Shown here piece by piece: positions 1-7,264 of a stretch of DNA of 7,408 nt. Numbering within the stretch: the first letter of the stretch is position 1; each line of letters begins with the position of its first letter. This DNA comes from Candidatus Dadabacteria bacterium (GTDB lineage Bacteria > Desulfobacterota_D > UBA1144 > Nemesobacterales > UBA2774). Below the pieces are notes generated by a model, which worked only from the letters and a program-made list of their open reading frames with translations, ran no database searches and was not told the DNA's origin. The translations under genes were made by a program, and so were the position numbers. The stretch is from NCBI GenBank assembly GCA_004356555.1, contig SMWY01000035.1:1-7408 (forward strand), given 5' to 3'.

Positions 1-1734
1 AGCCCAAAACATGTTAGGTCTCAAATAGACAGAGCTAAAAATAATGGTTTGGGCCCTGATAGCTCTGAATTAAACCATTTAGATAAAAATGTTTTGAGAA
101 TTTATTCGTTATATGAGCAAGAATTAAGAAAATCTAATGCACTTGATTTCGGAGACCTCCTACACGTTACAGTTAAGCTCTTTGAAAAAAAACCCGAGGT
201 TCTACAAAATTACCAGAATCAGTTTCAGCATATATTGGTGGACGAGTATCAAGACACTAATTATGTGCAATATAAAATTGTTGAGTTCTTATCGAGAAAA
301 CACAGAAATATCTTTGTCGTAGGGGATGATAATCAGTCAATTTATGGCTGGCGCGGTGCTGATATAAAAAATATTCTTAACTTTGAGAAAGATTATTCCG
401 ACGCCCAAATAATTAAGCTTGAGAGAAACTACAGATCGACTAAGACCATTCTTAAAGCCGCAAATAAACTAATACTTCAAAACAAAAATAGGCACGATAA
501 GAATCTCTGGACTAAAAATGCCACTGGTGATCAAATAAATTATTATGAAGCACGTGATGATAAAGATGAGGCAAAACACGTATGCTCACAAATAGGAATT
601 GAAACAAAGAACGGGGGATATTCAAATAAAGACATAGCAATATTTTTTAGAACAAACACGCAGTCCCGGTTAATTGAAGAAGAACTCCTTCACAAAGGCA
701 TACTTTATAAAATTGTAGGCGGGACGGAATTTTATAAAAGGACTGAAATAAAAGACATTCTTGCATTTCTTAAAGTAATAGCAAACCCTTGTGATGAAAT
801 TAGTCTAAAGCGTATTCTTAATGTGCCTCCCAGGGGGATTGGAAAAGTAACAGTCAATAAACTCGATGAAATCGCCAGAGAAAAGGAGATTTCATTTTTT
901 GAGGCGATTAAGTTAGCTCTTGAAAAGAAGCTTCTTTCAAACAGTGTATTAATAAAAGTAGAGAGACTATATAACTTACTCACACAGCTAATAGAATTCT
1001 CAGAAAAAGACGACATAGTTAGTCTAATCAACCATGTACTCCATAAAACTAAATACCTCGATATGTTGGAAAATGAAGAGGAGAGAAGAGAAAATATCGG
1101 TGAGATCTTAAACCTGGCCGCAGAGTTCGGGAAGGAAAGGGATCATGCAACATTAAATGATTTTTTGGACAGTGTTTCATTGGCAAGCGACCTTGATAAC
1201 TTAAGAGAAAATAGTGATCAGGTAACACTTATGACTCTTCATTCCGCAAAAGGGCTTGAATTTCCAGTTGTATTTATAGTTGGTATGGAAGAAAATCTTC
1301 TCCCTCATTTTAATTCTACAATGAATGGGCAAGTTGAAGAAGAGAGAAGACTTTTCTATGTTGGAATAACAAGAGCGAAAGAAAAATTATATCTTGCCGG
1401 CGCTACAAAAAGAATGATTTTTGGTAAGCAGCAATGGTCAATCCCCTCAAGATTTATTTCTGAGTTACCCAAGGAATTAATCAAATGGGAAAACTTTGAA
1501 TACAGCCTAATAAAAGAAACCGGGGGTTCCAAAAAATCCTCAACTAAGCCAATATCAAAAACCCGACAAACATATGAAAATAGTGGTCGGTATAAAGTTG
1601 GACAAAAGGTAGCTCACAGCTCATTTGGTGAAGGATTGATAAAGAAAGTGGAAGGGTCGGGAGACGAAGCAAAAGTTACAGTCTTTTTCCCCGGTTACGG
1701 CCTTAAGAAAATCATAGCTAGCTACCTGGAATAG
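1..1734 (+). CDS. pcrA: UvrD/PcrA-type superfamily 1A 3'-5' DNA helicase, 5'-truncated by the window edge
   Basis: ATP-dependent helicase that unwinds or remodels DNA in nucleotide excision repair, mismatch repair or replication-transcription conflicts. The frame is open from base 1 to a TAG stop (577 residues visible). Motifs seen: motif II DEYQDT (241-258, Walker B), motif III GDDNQSIYGWRGA (322-360), motif IV LERNYRST (418-441), motif V beginning VTLMTLHSAKGLEF (1222-1284) and motif VI EEERRLFYVGITRAK (1336-1380, with the ATP-sensing arginine). The C-terminus (1591-1731), starting YKVGQKVAHSSFGEG, matches the Tudor-like tail that binds RNA polymerase in PcrA/UvrD; this separates it from Rep, which I do not recall carrying such a tail. 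In known PcrA/UvrD the DEYQDT motif lies near residue 220, here at codon 81, so about 140 residues (Q motif, Walker A, motifs Ia/Ib) lie outside the window. That predicts a normal length of about 715. A TTG at 49 is not the start. The gene is convergent with selO. Whether pcrA or uvrD is the better name cannot be settled here. Confidence 0.95.
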   Translation, partial: SPKHVRSQIDRAKNNGLGPDSSELNHLDKNVLRIYSLYEQELRKSNALDFGDLLHVTVKLFEKKPEVLQNYQNQFQHILVDEYQDTNYVQYKIVEFLSRKHRNIFVVGDDNQSIYGWRGADIKNILNFEKDYSDAQIIKLERNYRSTKTILKAANKLILQNKNRHDKNLWTKNATGDQINYYEARDDKDEAKHVCSQIGIETKNGGYSNKDIAIFFRTNTQSRLIEEELLHKGILYKIVGGTEFYKRTEIKDILAFLKVIANPCDEISLKRILNVPPRGIGKVTVNKLDEIAREKEISFFEAIKLALEKKLLSNSVLIKVERLYNLLTQLIEFSEKDDIVSLINHVLHKTKYLDMLENEEERRENIGEILNLAAEFGKERDHATLNDFLDSVSLASDLDNLRENSDQVTLMTLHSAKGLEFPVVFIVGMEENLLPHFNSTMNGQVEEERRLFYVGITRAKEKLYLAGATKRMIFGKQQWSIPSRFISELPKELIKWENFEYSLIKETGGSKKSSTKPISKTRQTYENSGRYKVGQKVAHSSFGEGLIKKVEGSGDEAKVTVFFPGYGLKKIIASYLE

Positions 1735-1744
1735 TATGCCTGAA

Positions 1745-3214
1745 TTAAGACGAGCAGCTTATAGCTAGGTTTCTTCCCCAATCGGGTGAAGGACCGGCAT
1801 ATTCCTCAAACTCACTCTGCTCACTAAATGGGTCTTGTAGGATTTTATGAAGAAGGTTAATTTCAGAGTAGTCAGCCTCATTAACAGCTTTTCTAATAGC
1901 ATTTTCTGCAAGATAATTCCTTAGTATGTATTTGGGATTTACCAAATTCATCCCCCTCTTACGCTCAATATCGTCGCTATTTTCAGCTCGTAGACGCCTC
2001 TTATACGAGGCAGCCCAATCTTCAATACCAGACTTGTCTTCAAACATACATACTGCATCGTGATTAAGGTCTGCATTATCAGATATGAGATTACTTAATT
2101 TTCTAAAGAAGATCGTATAGTCAACTTTCTCTGTAACCATTATATCTAAAAGTCTCTTTATTAATCCTACATCTTCTGCCCGTGCTGTTTTAAACCCAAG
2201 CTTCTTACTCATAAGTTCAACGAAACACTGAGAATAAATATTTTTAAATCCCTCCAAAGCATCTTGTGCCCTCTCTCTTGGAATAATGGAGCCCAGAGCC
2301 TGAGCAAGCTTATTTAAATTCCACAAGGCTATAGCAGGCTGGTTCTGAAAAGAATATCTACCGAAATGATCGGAATGATTAGGAGTATATTCGGGCTCGT
2401 ACTCTTCCATAAAACCATAGGGACCATAATCAATTGTAATGCCACTTATAGACATATTATCCGTATTCATAACCCCGTGAGTAAAACCCACTGACTGCCA
2501 CTTGGCTATGAGCTTTGCAGTCCTATTAACCGCCTCCTCTAGAAGCATATAATATTTATTCTCTTCTTTGAATAAAGCTGGAAAATTCTGTTCTATAACA
2601 TAATCTGTAAGGAGCTTCACATAATGGGGTCTGTCAGTATAGTGAAAGGCTTCAAATGAACCGAAACGAACATGAGTCTCGGCCATTCTCAGCATCATAG
2701 CTCCTGTTTCAGTTGTCTCCCGCTCCACTTTTTCGTCACTTCCGATGATACAGAGCGCTCTGGTTGTGGGAATACCAAGCGCGTGAATCGCTTCACTGCA
2801 AAGATATTCTCGTATTGTAGATCTTAATACCGCTCTTCCGTCAAATATACGGGAGTAACGAGTCCTTCCTGAACCTTTTAAGTGAATATCCCATTTTTCG
2901 TCCACGGAATTCCTTACCTCACCCAAAAGTATTGCCCTTCCATCACCGATATCGGGATTGTAAACGCCGAACTGATGACCGGTGTAATACATTGCTAGGG
3001 GATCTGATCCCGGAATAAGTTTATTGCCGGAAAAGTATTCAATAAAATCAGGCTTTTTTGCTTCATTGGGATCAAGATCAATTAATGATCCGGCATCTGA
3101 ATTAAAACACACCAGATGAGGATTTTTTAAAGGAGTAGGCTTAACCAGATGGTAAAATTCCTCGGGCAGTTTCCTGTATGTATTATCAAATTTAAGTTCT
3201 TCTATTTTTCGCAT
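1745..3214 (-). CDS. selO: SelO/YdiU family protein adenylyltransferase (pseudokinase AMPylase), Cys form
   Basis: Kinase-fold enzyme (formerly UPF0061) that binds ATP in flipped orientation and transfers AMP to Ser, Thr or Tyr of proteins. The family is linked to redox stress; UMP transfer has also been reported for the E. coli protein. It has 489 residues, about normal for bacteria. Visible landmarks: SGHQFG-like segment TGHQFGVY (78-85), LKGSGRT with Lys113, Glu136 in the STIREYL helix, Arg176 and Arg183 in MMLRMAETHVRFGS, catalytic Asp252 and metal-binding Asn253 in HGVMNTDN, and Asp262 in IDYGPYGF (the DFG equivalent). From memory these coincide with the residues defined in Pseudomonas syringae SelO. 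The protein ends WGRNLAISCSS; Cys487 (codon TGC) takes the place of selenocysteine in animal SelO. The loop cysteine expected near residue 278 is Pro. The ATG is fixed: the next in-frame codon class upstream is a TGA at 3248-3250, with no other start between. No Shine-Dalgarno is seen. Probably cytoplasmic; no signal peptide. Confidence 0.96.
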   Translation of the reverse strand: MRKIEELKFDNTYRKLPEEFYHLVKPTPLKNPHLVCFNSDAGSLIDLDPNEAKKPDFIEYFSGNKLIPGSDPLAMYYTGHQFGVYNPDIGDGRAILLGEVRNSVDEKWDIHLKGSGRTRYSRIFDGRAVLRSTIREYLCSEAIHALGIPTTRALCIIGSDEKVERETTETGAMMLRMAETHVRFGSFEAFHYTDRPHYVKLLTDYVIEQNFPALFKEENKYYMLLEEAVNRTAKLIAKWQSVGFTHGVMNTDNMSISGITIDYGPYGFMEEYEPEYTPNHSDHFGRYSFQNQPAIALWNLNKLAQALGSIIPRERAQDALEGFKNIYSQCFVELMSKKLGFKTARAEDVGLIKRLLDIMVTEKVDYTIFFRKLSNLISDNADLNHDAVCMFEDKSGIEDWAASYKRRLRAENSDDIERKRGMNLVNPKYILRNYLAENAIRKAVNEADYSEINLLHKILQDPFSEQSEFEEYAGPSPDWGRNLAISCSS

Positions 3215-3232
3215 AAGTTCGTATTTACTTAT
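3213..3232. repeat. Short inverted repeat over the selO start codon
   Basis: Six-base arms ATAAGT (3213-3218) and ACTTAT (3227-3232) flank an 8-base loop. In the selO transcript the second arm ends on the A and U of the AUG. The stem is AU-rich with a single G-C pair, so it would be weak as RNA. It could be chance in AT-rich DNA, a minor translation-modulating hairpin or a protein site. Confidence 0.3.
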
Positions 3233-3262
3233 TAACTTTAATTCTTCTCAGGCAAAGATAGA

Positions 3263-3290
3263 ATTATAACATTAGCTTCGGGTTAGCAAA
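3263..3290 (-). promoter_or_regulatory. Predicted selO promoter with extended -10
   Basis: On the minus strand a perfect TATAAT (3263-3268) is preceded by TGT, giving the extended -10 form TGnTATAAT (3263-3271). A weak -35 candidate, TTTGCT, lies at 3285-3290 with a 16-base spacer. Extended -10 promoters tolerate a poor -35. The start of transcription would be near 3256, leaving a leader of roughly 40 bases before the ATG at 3214. Confidence 0.5.
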
Positions 3291-3315
3291 CTACTTAGAA
3301 TCATTGTATATTTAT

Positions 3316-3345
3316 TTGCAAGGATTGGAATCACCCATATTTAAT
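3316..3345 (+). promoter_or_regulatory. Possible promoter for the DUF2103-like gene
   Basis: TTGCAA (3316-3321, 4 of 6 to the sigma70 -35) and TTTAAT (3340-3345, 5 of 6 to the -10) are separated by 18 bases, about 36 bases before the ATG at 3382. This is a moderate match in AT-rich DNA, supported mainly by position: the upstream gene runs the other way, so the small gene needs its own promoter here. Confidence 0.33.
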
Positions 3346-3381
3346 TGATCTTTGAGAATGTGAGCAACCAGGCCCAAACAG

Positions 3382-3669
3382 ATGAAATATAGAAAGAATA
3401 AAATTAAACGCCAGCACAGTATTATAAAGGGCTTGAAAAAATTTCTTGAGCATAACGTATCGTCCTTGGACTCAGTTGAAGGGATTATTCCCGGACGGAT
3501 AAAAGTGGGAAAGACACCCGGAGAAAACCTGATAGTTAGCTACCAATACAGCACGATAAGCGGGGCAAAATTAATCGCCCGAAGTGGAACTTCAGTACAG
3601 GAAGTTTTTGTGATTACAAATGATCCCAATAAGCTTAAAAAAGTGATAAAAGAAAACTACCCAGATTGA
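3382..3669 (+). CDS. DUF2103-like small protein of unknown function
   Basis: A 95-residue protein with a strongly basic N-terminus (KYRKNKIKRQ). It resembles the DUF2103 family, annotated as predicted metal-binding proteins in archaea and cyanobacteria. I base this on remembered conserved blocks: HSIIKGL (12-18), a GxIPGRI segment (34-40) and KLIARSGTSVQEVFVIT (63-79). No activity is established for the family to my knowledge. This copy has no cysteine at all and only two histidines (12 and 24), so a zinc-ribbon-type site is absent. There are no membrane segments or signal peptide. An in-frame TGA at 3361-3363 with no alternative start in between fixes the ATG. No Shine-Dalgarno is visible (upstream AACCAGGCCCAAACAG). 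It is divergent from selO and convergent with dnaE, with a 3 bp gap. It is a real gene rather than a chance frame because of the recognisable conserved blocks; the family assignment is probable, not certain. Confidence 0.8.
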   Translation: MKYRKNKIKRQHSIIKGLKKFLEHNVSSLDSVEGIIPGRIKVGKTPGENLIVSYQYSTISGAKLIARSGTSVQEVFVITNDPNKLKKVIKENYPD

Positions 3670-3672
3670 ATA

Positions 3673-6600
3673 CTAAATAAATTTTAAGGCACCACAGCCC
3701 AAAAGCTTTTCAACATCGTAAATAAAACTGTCCTGTACATCAACCTTAAAATCACCGATCTCAAGTACTGATTCCCCACCATCAGTATTTATATGTACAT
3801 GAACCTCGCAGTTACCGGGATACTTATCCAAAATCCCCCTGAGCTGCTCAAAATTGTCCCTTGTTGAAGAAGCCCGATCAAAATTAATATGAACAGTAGA
3901 ACCATTTCTCAAGCCCCTTAGCGATATAATATCAAGAGCTCTTAATTTAACTCGGTCTTCATTCGGCTCAGCTATTCCCTTTATAATTATAGGCTCTATT
4001 TTTTCTTCTAAAATCGGAAGGGACTTTCTTAATAATTTGTCAAAAATTACTACCTCTACAGAACCTTTCATATCTTCAAGAACCAGATTTCCATAAATAC
4101 CCGAACCACTTTTAGTATGCTTAACAGTAAGAGACCTGACGACACCGGCAATACTTATTTCGCATTTTTCCTTTATGTCCAAAAGAGATTCTGTATCCGT
4201 ATTTGCAATCGTATTATTCATTTCGGATGAATACTTGGCCATCGGGTGGCTTGTAACATAAAAACCCAGCACTTCCATTTCATTTGTTAAAAGCTCTTTT
4301 TCATGCCATTGATCGACCTGAACAAGGTCCGGTAATGTTACCGAATCGTTTAAAGCAAAAAGAGAATGCTGTCCTTCTGCAGAGCTTTTTTGTTTGATTG
4401 AAGTATAACTAAGGAGCGTATTTACTGATTCCATAAGACACGCTCGGTGAGCCCCTATAGAATCAAATGCACCGCTTTTAATAAGGCTCTCAAAGGTTCT
4501 TCTGTTTAACTTTCTTGCCTCAACTTGTTCACAAAAGTTAAAGATTGACTCAAACTTACCTTCCTCTTCCCTTGCTTCTATAATCGCCTGAACAGTGCTG
4601 TTGCCTACATTCTTAATTCCAGAAAGGCCAAACCGTATCTTGCCATTGGAAGCTGTAAATCCTGCCATGCTCTCGTTAACATCGGGCGCGAGCACTGGTA
4701 TACCCATCTGCTTGCATTCTGTAATACTCGATATGACTTTATCGGTATTCCCAGATTCAACGGACAATAGAGCAGCCATAAACTCAGCAGGAAAATGCGC
4801 TTTTAAGTATGCTGTTTGATAGGTTATGAGAGCATAAGCTGTACTGTGGCTTTTATTAAACGAGTACTCGGCAAATTTCTCCATAGTATCAAATAGCTCT
4901 TTTGCCTTCTTATCATTAATACCTTTTTTCTTAGCCCCTTTTAGGAACCTATCTCTTTGAGCCTTCATTTCCTCAGGCTTCTTTTTACCCATGGCGCGTC
5001 TTAACAGATCAGCTTCTCCCAAACTGTACTCTGCAACTACACTCGCAGTCTGCATTATCTGTTCCTGATAGACGAAAAGACCATAAGTATCACTCAGTAT
5101 CTCTTTTAATTCCGGGATTGGAAACTTGATCTTTTGTTTCCCCTGTTTACGTTTTATAAAATCATCTACCATTCCGCTATCCAAGGGACCCGGGCGATAT
5201 AGTGCTAAAAGTGCAATTAAATCTTCAAACTGCGTCGGCTGGAGCTTATTTAGTACATCCCTCATTCCCGAAGACTCTATTTGAAAAATGCCTCGAGTCC
5301 GTCCTGTAGTAAGGAGTTTATATACTTTCTTATCATCCAAAGGAATCCTGCCTATCCGGACCCATTTATCCGAGTCATAATTTTCTCTTATTAGTTTAAG
5401 AGCTTTATCAATTACCGTGAGTGTCTTTAGGCCCAGGAAATCAAACTTAACAAACCCCAGCTCTTCAATAGAGTTCATATCGAACTGAGTTACAACCTCA
5501 TTCTTGGAACCTTTATAAAGAGGAATATGATCAGCGAGCGGTTCATTGGCTATAACAATACCAGCGGCATGCGTGGAAGAGTGTCTGACCATATTTTCAA
5601 GTGGCTTGGCAAGCTCAATCATTTCCTGAAGCTGTGGAGACTGTTTAATTAGGTCTCTTAATTCTTTAACCTCTTTGATTGCCTTATCAATGCTAAATAC
5701 TTTGCCTCTAAATGAAGGTATAAGTTTTGATACTCTATCCACATCCGCATAGGGAATTCCAAGCACCCTCCCTACATCTTTAACAACAGCCTTAGCAGAC
5801 ATCGTTCCAAACGTGCCTATTTGTGCGACTTTGTCAGCTCCGTATTTTTCAGTGACATATCTAATTACTTCTTCCCTTCCTTCTCCACAGAAATCGATAT
5901 CAATATCGGGCATGCTGATACGCTCGGGGTTAAGAAATCTCTCAAAAATAAGGTTGTATGGAATCGGGTCTACCTCAGTTATACCAAGTGCATACGCAAC
6001 CAAACTGCCAGCGGCACTTCCTCTACCGGGGCCAACGGGGATACCGTTTGATTTAGCGTAGTTAATAAAATCTGCTACTACGAGAAAATATCCAGAAAAT
6101 CCCATCTCCAGGATAATTTTGAGCTCGGTTTCAAGCCTCTCTGAATACTGCTGGAACTTTTCTTCCGGTATTAGACCCTCATTTATTCTTCCCCGTAGCT
6201 TTTCTCTGGAAAGCTCCGACATATATTCGTCAAGAGATTTATCCCCTTCAACTTCAAACTCTGGAAGCTTGTATCCGGTCTGCTCAAATTCGAAGTTACA
6301 CCTTTTGGCAATTTCTCCTGTCCTTGCTATCGCGTCTTCAAAGCCGGAGAGGTCTCCCAGCATTTCTCCTTCTGATTTAAGATAATACTGGTCACCCTGA
6401 AATCTGAATCTGTTCTCATCCTGAATTGAGGAACCTGTTTGTATGCATAATAGGGCGTCATGAGGTTTTGTATCCTCACGTCTTAAGAAATGGCAATCAT
6501 TTGTTGCAACAAGAGGGATTCCAAGCTTTTCACCTATTTCCTTTAACTTCTTGTTTACTCTTTTTTGCTCTGGCAAGCCCGTGGCCTGAACCTCAAGGTA

Positions 6601-7107
6601 ATATCTGTCTCCAAATATCTCTCTGTACATTGCGGCAACATCCAGGGCTGCGCTCATATCTTTAGTGAATATTGCCTGTGAGAGCTCACTGTTCAGACAA
6701 CCGCTAAGCACTATAAGACCTTCGTTATGTTTATCCAACTGTTCATGATCTACTCTGGGCCTTCTATAAAATCCGTCAAAATATGCTGTAGTAACAAGCC
6801 TGGAAAGGTTCTGATATCCCTTTTGGTTCATTGAAAGCACTGTGAGATGATGGGTTTTTCCCTCAGCAGGGTTATCAGGGTTAATCTTGGGGGTCACATA
6901 AACTTCGCAGCCGATTATAGGCTTAATTCCAGCCTCTTTAGCTTTTCTGTAAAAATCATATGCACCAAAAAGATTACCATGATCCGTAAGAGCTACCGCC
7001 TCCATGCCAAACTCTTTGGCTTGTGGAAAGAGGTCTTCAAATTTTATAGCTCCGTCCAGAAGTGAATACTGTGAATGAAGATGGAGATGAACAAATCCTT
7101 GTGACAT
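3673..7107 (-). CDS. dnaE: DNA polymerase III alpha subunit, DnaE1 type, with intact PHP domain
   Basis: Catalytic subunit of the replicative polymerase; works with the beta clamp and the tau clamp loader. 1144 residues (E. coli DnaE is 1160), complete, no intein. Approximate domains: PHP 1-280; palm 281-430 and 510-560 with GPGRGS (359-364) and catalytic Asp401, Asp403 in PDIDIDF and Asp556 in KFDFLG; thumb between; fingers from 560, including RPGPLDSGM (638-646) and SFNKSHSTAYAL (749-760); helix-hairpin-helix around 823-880; clamp-binding peptide QHSLF (913-917); OB fold about 980-1062; tau-binding C-terminal domain to 1144. PHP metal ligands are all present: His7, His9, Asp18, Asp42/His43, Glu68, His86/87, Cys137, Asp204, His206. 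The codon directly before the ATG is an in-frame TAA (7108-7110), so the start is fixed. No Shine-Dalgarno is present, and a TATAAT lies only 7 bases upstream. It is convergent with the DUF2103-like gene and divergent from the gene at 7383. Confidence 0.98.
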   Translation of the reverse strand: MSQGFVHLHLHSQYSLLDGAIKFEDLFPQAKEFGMEAVALTDHGNLFGAYDFYRKAKEAGIKPIIGCEVYVTPKINPDNPAEGKTHHLTVLSMNQKGYQNLSRLVTTAYFDGFYRRPRVDHEQLDKHNEGLIVLSGCLNSELSQAIFTKDMSAALDVAAMYREIFGDRYYLEVQATGLPEQKRVNKKLKEIGEKLGIPLVATNDCHFLRREDTKPHDALLCIQTGSSIQDENRFRFQGDQYYLKSEGEMLGDLSGFEDAIARTGEIAKRCNFEFEQTGYKLPEFEVEGDKSLDEYMSELSREKLRGRINEGLIPEEKFQQYSERLETELKIILEMGFSGYFLVVADFINYAKSNGIPVGPGRGSAAGSLVAYALGITEVDPIPYNLIFERFLNPERISMPDIDIDFCGEGREEVIRYVTEKYGADKVAQIGTFGTMSAKAVVKDVGRVLGIPYADVDRVSKLIPSFRGKVFSIDKAIKEVKELRDLIKQSPQLQEMIELAKPLENMVRHSSTHAAGIVIANEPLADHIPLYKGSKNEVVTQFDMNSIEELGFVKFDFLGLKTLTVIDKALKLIRENYDSDKWVRIGRIPLDDKKVYKLLTTGRTRGIFQIESSGMRDVLNKLQPTQFEDLIALLALYRPGPLDSGMVDDFIKRKQGKQKIKFPIPELKEILSDTYGLFVYQEQIMQTASVVAEYSLGEADLLRRAMGKKKPEEMKAQRDRFLKGAKKKGINDKKAKELFDTMEKFAEYSFNKSHSTAYALITYQTAYLKAHFPAEFMAALLSVESGNTDKVISSITECKQMGIPVLAPDVNESMAGFTASNGKIRFGLSGIKNVGNSTVQAIIEAREEEGKFESIFNFCEQVEARKLNRRTFESLIKSGAFDSIGAHRACLMESVNTLLSYTSIKQKSSAEGQHSLFALNDSVTLPDLVQVDQWHEKELLTNEMEVLGFYVTSHPMAKYSSEMNNTIANTDTESLLDIKEKCEISIAGVVRSLTVKHTKSGSGIYGNLVLEDMKGSVEVVIFDKLLRKSLPILEEKIEPIIIKGIAEPNEDRVKLRALDIISLRGLRNGSTVHINFDRASSTRDNFEQLRGILDKYPGNCEVHVHINTDGGESVLEIGDFKVDVQDSFIYDVEKLLGCGALKFI

Positions 7108-7114
7108 TTAAAGT

Positions 7115-7144
7115 ATTATATCTAAGAAGATTGAAGCTTTACAA
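7115..7144 (-). promoter_or_regulatory. Predicted dnaE promoter implying a leaderless transcript
   Basis: On the minus strand, TTGTAA (7139-7144, 4 of 6 to the -35) and a perfect TATAAT (7115-7120) are 18 bases apart. Only seven bases separate the -10 from the dnaE ATG (7105-7107), so transcription from it would begin at or next to the A of the start codon. No ribosome-binding sequence exists between. An additional upstream promoter giving a leadered transcript cannot be excluded. Confidence 0.5.
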
Positions 7145-7187
7145 GTGGGGGAAAAACATCATGTGATTTCCGTTATTTACAACACAC

Positions 7188-7215
7188 ATATTTCTACTAT
7201 CCGCTAAAGAAATAT
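7188..7215. repeat. Inverted repeat in the dnaE divergent intergenic region
   Basis: Seven-base perfect arms ATATTTC (7188-7194) and GAAATAT (7209-7215) surround a 14-base loop. The right arm overlaps a perfect ten-base palindrome, ATATTAATAT (7212-7221). There is no G+C-rich stem or T-run, so it is not a terminator. It could be a protein-binding site between the two divergent genes or chance in AT-rich sequence. Confidence 0.35.
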
Positions 7216-7236
7216 TAATATCAGTGTCCAAGAATA

Positions 7237-7264
7237 TTGAAAAGAATCATCTAAAAAGTATATT
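7237..7264 (+). promoter_or_regulatory. Predicted promoter for the gene starting at 7383
   Basis: TTGAAA (7237-7242) and TATATT (7259-7264), each 5 of 6 to the sigma70 consensus, are spaced by 16 bases. The start of transcription would be near 7271, giving a leader of about 110 bases before the ATG. A closer but weaker -10 candidate, TATAAC (7342-7347), has no good -35 partner. Confidence 0.38.

Noticed and set aside
49..51. TTG at 49 as the start of the helicase gene
   Set aside because: The frame stays open to base 1 and the residues before it (SPKHVRSQIDRAKNNG) fit the family. The helicase also lacks its essential Walker A region, so the gene simply continues beyond the window.
732..1031. 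99-codon open frame on the minus strand inside the helicase gene
   Set aside because: It is antisense to well-conserved helicase sequence and has no recognisable motif. The same applies to the plus-strand open frames inside dnaE (4595-4819, 5813-6061, 6119-6385, 6426-6665, 6847-7065) and to 137-322.
1745..1760. Possible selenocysteine codon and SECIS element at the end of selO
   Set aside because: The codon is TGC for cysteine, and the only stop is TAA directly after the Ser-Ser end.
1773..1791. Hairpin CTTCCCC/GGGTGAAG near the helicase-selO junction as a terminator
   Set aside because: The stem has a mismatch and lies within the selO coding sequence, in the conserved Pro-Asp-Trp-Gly region. 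No T-run follows on either strand.
3701..3710. Palindrome AAAAGCTTTT, with AAGCTT at 3631-3636, as a terminator at the DUF2103/dnaE junction
   Set aside because: Pairing gives only a 6-bp stem across some 70 bases, the sites are in coding sequence, and no U-tract follows.
7173..7181. TTATTTACA as a DnaA box suggesting a nearby origin
   Set aside because: It is a single site that departs from the consensus in the CACA core, with no cluster and no dnaA or dnaN genes nearby. This is expected by chance in AT-rich DNA.
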